Source: Plumapathes pennacea (Eukaryota; Cnidaria; Anthozoa; Antipatharia; Myriopathidae). From it: 64,000 nt of DNA. Of the stretch, positions 57,752 to 64,000 are shown piece after piece. Below the pieces are notes generated by a model. It was given only the letters and a program-made list of their open reading frames with translations, had not been told where the DNA came from and ran no database searches. The stretch covers positions 16,836,001 through 16,900,000 of the forward strand of contig OZ038466.1 in NCBI GenBank assembly GCA_964036295.1. The letters run 5' to 3'. Position 1 is the first letter of the stretch. Each line of letters opens with the position of its first letter. The position numbers and the translations under genes are program-made.

Positions 57752-60409
57752 GTACAATCAGAGAGTGCAAATGATACAATGGCTGCGTTCTTGTGAGACT
57801 GTTCCGGAAGACAATAACCATATGAAACTCACTCTTAACAAAAGGTCTTATGACGTATGTACTGCCACGCCCATAACAATGGCTCACTCAGAATCATCGC
57901 GTTTTTCGCACTTTTTCTTCTCGCGCTCGTTTCTTGTTTAAAAATCCGTCGATGCACCTCCGGATTTGAAAAATGTAATCTTCATGCTTTCCAAGTATAT
58001 ATTTTTTGGCCCTTATAACAACATTTTAGCTGCGGGTTTTTTAGGTTGTTTTCGATCAGTTGGGCGAAATTAACAAGGCATTTTGGCGTTTTGAGACAAC
58101 TGGCCGCAAACATTGGGTTCTAGTTCTTCTGCGCAAGCGTGTACCACAGATGCACCAACGGATTGCGAAAGACGGTTAAATTCCCCGCATTTTGGTATAT
58201 AAAACTTACACATTCGGTAAAATTTAGGTGCGGGAATACGACATTCAAATCTCCAGATGTGCTCGATGTTGAGATAGCGGCCAGCGTCGTGTACGGTCAG
58301 CTGAAGAGGATTTATCAAGGTTCGGAAGGCCCCTTTGGAGCACAACTTTGGTCACTTGGCTACAAAATAAGCAAGTAAATGAATTTCGTATTCCTGTTTT
58401 GTGATTCGGAGAGTCTCGAACGATAACAGTAACTTTTTAATACAGTATTTATACGCCGAAAATGCTCTCGCCGGCATATTTCGCGGGGAACCATTATAGC
58501 TTTGATTTCTCATATGTATAGTTTTGTATTAAAAGCACATGAAATATGAAAATGGCTGGTTCATTAAAAAATAGAAAACTCGTTCCTCTTTGTATTTTGT
58601 GTGAAAAGGGCTCTAAAAGAACACATATAAAGCTGTCTCGATGGGTATATTTTTAGAATGAGGCATATATCACAAATCAGAAGATTGAGTGTATTTGCAT
58701 GGTTTGAACCAGAGTTTGAACAGCATGTAGATGGTGGTTGTCTGGGTAAGAGTAGTCTTTAGGAAAATTGTCACTCGGACAATCACAACCCACATTTTAG
58801 TGTATTTCTTGTCATATATTCCAGTCAAAAATTGATATAGCTCTGTATATCAACAACTGTGTACACTTCGAACTTAAGCTTAGAATGTACAGTATACTTC
58901 CAACTAGTGAATACACTAATACTAAAAGATTGAAGTGCAGGTGCAATGCTATACTAATAAATTGTACATACTAAAAAATATATATATTAGTTAATATAGT
59001 ATTAATTATGGTGCAGGTGATATAAAAAAACTTAAAGTTAAAATACTGATGTTTTAGCCAACAGTTAAAATCTCAGAGTGCAGATTTCAGGTAGCACTAG
59101 TTTAAAATGGAATGACTTTGTACACATCAATTTATTCTCAAAATACTGTTGGCTGAGATAAACAGTTTAGAAGCACACTTTAGACCTATAAATCATAATG
59201 AAGTTAATTGTCTTCTAACAGCTTTTTGTAAACAGGAAATTTAGTTTCTTGAAGCAGCAGCTGACAAATGGGTAAACTGTATATCTGTCAATAGTTTCCA
59301 CTTTTTTATGTGCAAAGCATTTAATCTCTGGCCACATTATAGAATAGGATGGCACATGGAAGCCATGTGCAATGTGAAACATTGGAGGATGTGATACATT
59401 TCTGTTTTCAAACAGCTTGCAATTTATTGTTATTCAAGTTAAAACATTGGAAGGAGGGGAAAATAGGTAGAATAAATCAGGTGTCTCACATTTTGTGTGG
59501 ACAGTTTGCGAGCCAGCGTGAAAAGCATTCTTTAAATATAAACTCCTTGTAAAATTCAGAGAGGAAACATTATCAGGATAAATGCAGATAACAGCCATGC
59601 ATGTCATGTTTGAATCTACATGGCGTCGTAGGCCACAGCTTTATTTTAGTTTCACGGGAAGTCTGACCAAAGAATCATATTGCTTGATCATTAAACGACT
59701 CACTGCTCAGGAAAAACATTTTTGCACGCGCTGGAACGGGAAACACCGAAGAGCCTCCACATCGAACCGCCACCAATCATCGAATTTCGAAGTTCAGTCT
59801 TTATAGTGGAACTCCAACTGCTGGCGAACCTTGTCGACATAAATTACTTCAATCTCACAAGGTTTTCTGATATTTTTATCCGATTTTGTCTTCTAAACAA
59901 ACCAATTCGGTTATTCAGTCCTCTTGAATCTATCCGCCATTTTGAAATCTATCCTAGCCGCTTTCGGCCGCGTGAGATTGGGACTAGAAAATAACAAATG
60001 TTCCCATTTGTATGGGAAGAGTTTGATATGGTTTGCATTTGAGACCTTTTCTGATTTTGGAATGAACTGAACAGTATTTCTCAAGTTCTACTTCCGACAT
60101 TAAAAGTAGATGGAATGGCAGTTTGTTCAAAACTGATCGTACAATTCTGTCACATTTGTCCATCACGTTAGTCCATCTGTTCCATTCAGTACATAACGAG
60201 GTCCCTTATTTGATAATCTGTTTGTTCTATTATTGCCACATAGCCACAAAAAATGTGCCCTTGATAAGTCCTGTACTGCAAAAGGCCAATTTGACTTCAT
60301 CTCAATCTTAACTACTATTTGACTTTAAAAACTTCTCAACATACTGTAACAAGTGTGAACAACCCATTCCAATGAAAGCTCTCAGTGCATGATACAGTAT
60401 GTTATAAAA
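57752..60409. other. Region after gene 2 exon 17, no exon found
   Basis: Searched for the HPVC, NYIEW, TLGELNY and IGLAVGDI coding patterns without success. AT-rich at 58900-59340. A GTTGTCTGGGTAAGAGTAGT block at 58738 belongs to the Penelope-like family. ORFs of 79-91 codons look random. Confidence 0.5.
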
Positions 60410-61867
60410 CTAGAAATACGATAATCGCAGATACCCCCTCACTCTGCCATTGATGGGACTTTTACTTTGGTAACTCCCAACAAGAGTAGCCTTTGTTTTA
60501 CCGAAATGTCGACTCAATCTTTTCTTCGAACTCAAGTGCTACACGCAAAGGAAGGAGAAAAAGAATGGTGTGTCATACTTTTGCGTTGAAAAAAGAATCG
60601 ATTGCGTGACGAAGTACGTATTTCCCACGGTCGGCACGTCAAATTAATTCATACAGTCTGCCAAGCACGTTCTCAAAATTTAATACTCAAAGTTTGAAGT
60701 TGGTAAAAAAGGAACACTGATTTTCTAATTTTGAATTCATAGGCAGTACAATTAAATAGCTTCCTGTGCGATCTGATTTTATTCTGGAAGGCATTCACCA
60801 GACTCAGGCATGCATATTTAATAGGCTCGAATTGTTTTGCATGTGAACCCACTCAAAACAGCAAGATTTCTCCCAGAATCAAAGCAAAACTTGAACAGTT
60901 TACTTCAAATTATACACGGGCTTCAAACCCAGTAATACTTCTAAGGGCTTGTGAACGATTCTCGCTGCAATCACCGCGTGTCAGATTACAGAAAAATAAG
61001 ACATCTGACTAAATCATTCAAGGCTCCAAGTTCCGATTGCTCTGAGCGAATACGGTAGCCGAAACTGGCGACAGAAGCGTAGTAAAACAATACTTCGAAG
61101 GAAAATGATCAGCATACAGATTTTAATACATTCTTGAAGTGACCGAGTTACAAGCTATACGGGATAGAATATATTTGTCACGGTGATTGTTCGATTTCCA
61201 CTGACTAACCTTTGTTGCTTGTCCTTTCTAAATAAGTATCTGAGTTTAACACAAAACGGCGTCTGAAGCTCCCGATTTGCTTTCAAGCGCTGTTCCCTTT
61301 GCGGAGTTGTCTGTGTTACCCGCTTCTGTTCATGTCGCTTTTGGTCGGCATTCATGCGCTGTTGTCTTTGCGGAGTCTTTTCGGCCCGCTTTTTCTCCTG
61401 AAGGTCTCGATTCGCTTTCAAGCGCTGTTCTCTTTGCGGAGTTGTCTGTGTTACCCGCTTCTCTTCATGTCGCTTTCGATCGGCATTCATGCGCTGTTTT
61501 CTCTGCGGAGTCTTTTCTTCGGTCCGCTTTTGCTCTTGAAGTGCCTGTTCCCTTCTCTTTTGAAGACGAGCTTCGCGAGACCGTTCTGTTTCAAGTTTTC
61601 TAGTTTTCAAATTCATTTTCGTGAGCGCAGTTACGTACAATTGTTGCTTTGTTCAAATCTTTCTTAAAAACATGGCGGTGACGCTAGTCGATAGCCTTAT
61701 TTGGACATTGCCTTAGGCACCTGGCCTAAAAAGGTCGCATCGGACAAACACACAAACAAACAAACACACGAACATTAAATTTCGAGATGGCGACGCGCTT
61801 GGAGTCTTCAAATGAGCCGACTATGATGCATAAGCGTCGTAAATATTTCCCTCACTTCGTTCGGGGA
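60410..61867 (-). mobile_element. Helitron copy C (minus strand)
   Basis: 1458 bp. CTAG at 60410 with A before it, and GGGGA then T at the other side, i.e. A|TC on the minus strand. Nearly identical to copy D. Includes the Arg-rich ORF. Confidence 0.8.
61155..61616 (-). CDS. Helitron-borne Arg-rich repeat ORF, copy C
   Basis: 153 residues from MNLKTRKLETERSREARLQK. The middle is four 23-residue units alternating TPQRxQRMNADxKRHExKR and TPQREQRLKANRxLQxKKR, then a shared tail CVKLRYLFRKDKQQ. Low-complexity, charged, probably a long helix. An upstream in-frame ATG at 61640 would add 8 residues. Lies in Helitron copy C; no catalytic domain. Confidence 0.5.
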   Translation of the reverse strand: MNLKTRKLETERSREARLQKRREQALQEQKRTEEKTPQRKQRMNADRKRHEEKRVTQTTPQREQRLKANRDLQEKKRAEKTPQRQQRMNADQKRHEQKRVTQTTPQREQRLKANRELQTPFCVKLRYLFRKDKQQRLVSGNRTITVTNIFYPV

Positions 61868-62164
61868 TAACTATGATAGTACGCGAGCCCTGATTGGCTA
61901 AATAACCGTGTTAGATGAGAGTATATTACACGCTCACGCGGTACGCGATGTTTTTTACTTGACTAATTATTTTATAAAAGAAATATATAACGTTTTCCCG
62001 TGTAATATAGCCTCATCTAAACACTTAGGAAGTTGGGAGAACACTCGAGTGGCGCCGGAAACCACTCGGCGGCCTCGTGGTTTCCTTACGCTACTCTCGT
62101 GTTCTCCCAACTTCCCGCGTGTTTAGATGAGGCTATATTACACGGTGACGCGTTATATGTTTCT
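61868..62164. mobile_element. Foldback family F1, copy 3 (between Helitrons C and D)
   Basis: Reverse-oriented copy that fills the space between the two Helitrons almost exactly. Confidence 0.75.
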
Positions 62165-62170
62165 TAATTA

Positions 62171-63647
62171 CTAGAAATACGATAATCGCAGATACCCCCT
62201 CACTCTGCCATTGATGGGACTTTTACTTTGGTAACTCCCAACAAGAGTAGCCTTTGTTTTACCGAAATGTTGACTCGATCTTTTCTTCGAAGTCAAGTGC
62301 TACACGCAAAGGAAGGAGAAAAAGAATGGTGTGTGTTATACTTTTGCGTTGAAAAAAGAATCGATTGCGTGACGAAGTACGTATTTCCCACGGTCGGTAC
62401 GTCAAATTAATTCATGCAGTCTGCCAAGCACGTTCTCAAAATTTAATACTCAAAGTTTGAAGTTGGTAAAAAAGGAACACTGATTTTCTAATTTTGAATT
62501 CATAGGCAGTACAATTAAATAGCTTCCTGTGCGATCTGATTTTATTCTGGAAGGCATTCACCAGACTCAGGCATGCATATTTAATAGGCTCGAATTGTTT
62601 TGCATGTGAACCCACTCAAAACAGCAAGATTTCTCCCAGAATCAAAGCAAAACTTGAACAGTTTACTTCAAATTATACACGGGCTTCAAACCCAGTAATA
62701 CTTCTAAGGGCTTGTGAACGATTCTCGCTGCAATCACCGCGTGTCAGATTACAGAAAAATAAGACATCTGACTAAATCATTCAAGACTCCAAGTTCCGAT
62801 TGCTCTGAGCGAATACGGTAGCCGAAACTGGCGACAGAAGCGTAGTAAAACAATACTTCGAGGGAAAATGATCAGCATACAGATTTTAATACATTCTTGA
62901 AGTGATCAAGTTACAAGCTATACGGGATAGAATATATTTGTCACGGTGATTGTTCGGTTTCCCCTGACTAACCTTTGTTGCTTGTCCTTTCTAAATAAGT
63001 ATCTGAGTTTAACACAAAACGGCGTCTGAAGCTCCCGATTTGCTTTCAAGCGCTGTTCCCTTTGCGGAGTTGTCTGTGTTACCCGCTTCTGTTCATGTCG
63101 CTTTTGGTCGGCATTCATGCGCTGTTGTCTTTGCGGAGTCTTCTCTTCGGCCCGCTTTTTCTCCTGAAGGTCCCGATTCGCTTTCAAGCGCTGTTCTCTT
63201 TGCGGAGTTGTCTGTGTTGCCCGCTTCTGTTCATGTCGCTTTTGGTCGGCATTCATGCGCTGTTGTCTTTGCGGAGTCTTTTCTTCGGTCCGCTTTTGCT
63301 CTTGAAGTGCCTGTTCGCTTCTCTTTTGAAGACGAGCTTCGCGAGACCGTTCTGTTTCAAGTTTTCTAGTTTTCAAATTCATTTTCGTGAACGCAGTTAC
63401 GTACAATTGTTGCTTCGTTCAAATCTTTCTCAAAAACATGGCGGTGACGCTAGTCGATAATGATTACGTCATTGCCTTATTTGGACATTGCCTTAGGCAC
63501 CTGGCCTAAAAAGGTCGCATCGCACAAACAAACAAACACACACACACACGAACATTAGATTTCGAGATGGCGACGCGCTTGGAGTCTTCAGATGAGCCGA
63601 CTATGCTGCATTAGCGTCGTAAATATTTCCCTCACTTCGTTCGGGGA
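62171..63647 (-). mobile_element. Helitron copy D (minus strand)
   Basis: 1477 bp with the same termini as copy C (CTAG 62171-62174; TC complement at 63646-63647). Separated from C by exactly one foldback element, so C and D form a head-to-tail pair. Confidence 0.8.
62918..63382 (-). CDS. Helitron-borne Arg-rich repeat ORF, copy D
   Basis: 154 residues, nearly identical to copy C, with the same alternating 23-residue units (TPQRQQRMNADQKRHEQKR / TPQREQRLKANRDLQEKKR) and the same tail. Lies in Helitron copy D. An upstream in-frame ATG at 63406 would add 8 residues. Confidence 0.5.
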   Translation of the reverse strand: MNLKTRKLETERSREARLQKRSEQALQEQKRTEEKTPQRQQRMNADQKRHEQKRATQTTPQREQRLKANRDLQEKKRAEEKTPQRQQRMNADQKRHEQKRVTQTTPQREQRLKANRELQTPFCVKLRYLFRKDKQQRLVRGNRTITVTNIFYPV

Positions 63648-64000
63648 TAACAGCAGTGTTCACACTAATGTCAAGAAAAGTTGTGTCTTGGGCCCCGTGC
63701 ATACGGAGAAAAGTTGTCCTGGTACCGCACAGAACCCTCCCCCACGAGACAAGTTTACCGAGCGTTTATATGGAAAAATTTTGTCCCGTGTAAACCTGGT
63801 CAAAACTAGCCCTCTCGGTTTGGAGACTGGGAAGAATTTTTAAAGCTCAGTTTGTAAAGGCCATGGATGGCGGACTGAAGAAGATTGTCCTGTTGTTAAT
63901 TTATCTACTCTTTTGTTTTCGATTATGCTGAAACTTAATGTTTTTGGACCAGGGCGAAACAGACTTCCGTAAACCCGAGTTATCTCTTCCCCCGAGCCAA
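63648..64000. other. Window end, no gene seen
   Basis: Short ORF 63592-63843 overlaps the Helitron end and has no recognisable domain. Nothing resembling TRPA exons. Confidence 0.5.

Noticed and set aside
61277-61603. Plus-strand ORFs of 108-132 codons at 61277-61667 and 63040-63460
   Set aside because: Shadow frames opposite the repetitive Arg-rich Helitron ORF; they share its codon periodicity and have no own start context.

Overview
This is an animal nuclear genome segment, most likely from an anthozoan cnidarian and probably a stony coral. Genes are split into many short exons with GT-AG introns, base composition is AT-leaning, and the spacers and introns are packed with small foldback DNA transposons, Helitrons and remnants of non-LTR and Penelope-like retroelements. 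The species call rests on gene type and general repeat character, not on a database match. I see no prokaryotic gene organisation, CRISPR array, rRNA or tRNA.

The window is built around two tandem, same-strand (+) paralogs of a TRPA-subfamily (TRPA1-like) ankyrin-repeat cation channel. Gene 1 (7883-33289) can be followed from start to stop through 28 exons. They add up to 3177 coding bases (1058 residues) if one surplus T in exon 16 is discounted: about 15 ankyrin repeats, a pre-S1 linker with an HPVC motif, six membrane segments S1-S6, a pore with a GEL filter, a TRP-like helix and a basic C-terminal tail. As printed, that T (run 21198-21202) puts a stop in exon 16, after 616 residues and before every membrane segment. 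Gene 2 (first exon probably 44595-44708, then 47398-57751) repeats exons 2-17 with the same phases and nearly the same exon lengths, and its exon 16 is in frame. Exons 18-28, which encode the channel, are not found in the remaining 6.2 kb. That stretch holds unrecognised sequence and two Helitrons, so gene 2 is either truncated or continues beyond the window across a much larger intron.

Layout. 1-7830: intergenic, a chain of foldback elements, some with clear 9-10 bp target-site duplications, one near-perfect 0.43 kb palindrome, and one element nested inside another. 7833-33289: gene 1. Its introns carry MITEs, a ~755 bp CAT/GATCAT microsatellite (intron 15), a 47-bp x4 minisatellite (intron 20), telomere-like foldbacks and Penelope-like fragments with hammerhead-ribozyme-like cores. 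33290-44560: an 11 kb repeat-rich spacer with a Helitron, a LINE reverse-transcriptase tail split by a later insertion, degenerate repeats and two larger terminal-inverted-repeat elements. 44595-57751: gene 2, whose first intron holds a nested Helitron pile-up. 57752-64000: unrecognised sequence, then two nearly identical minus-strand Helitrons separated by a foldback element.

The Helitron family is the best-defined mobile element: 5' end TCCCCGAACG, 3' end TTTCTAG, insertion between A and T with no duplication, and a pre-insertion (empty) site visible in a related repeat in gene 1 intron 18. It carries a short Arg/Glu/Gln-rich ORF built on a 23-residue repeat and ending at a possible splice donor. 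Biologically, the locus is a sensory-channel gene duplication in which each copy carries a different apparent defect inside a region of intense transposon traffic.
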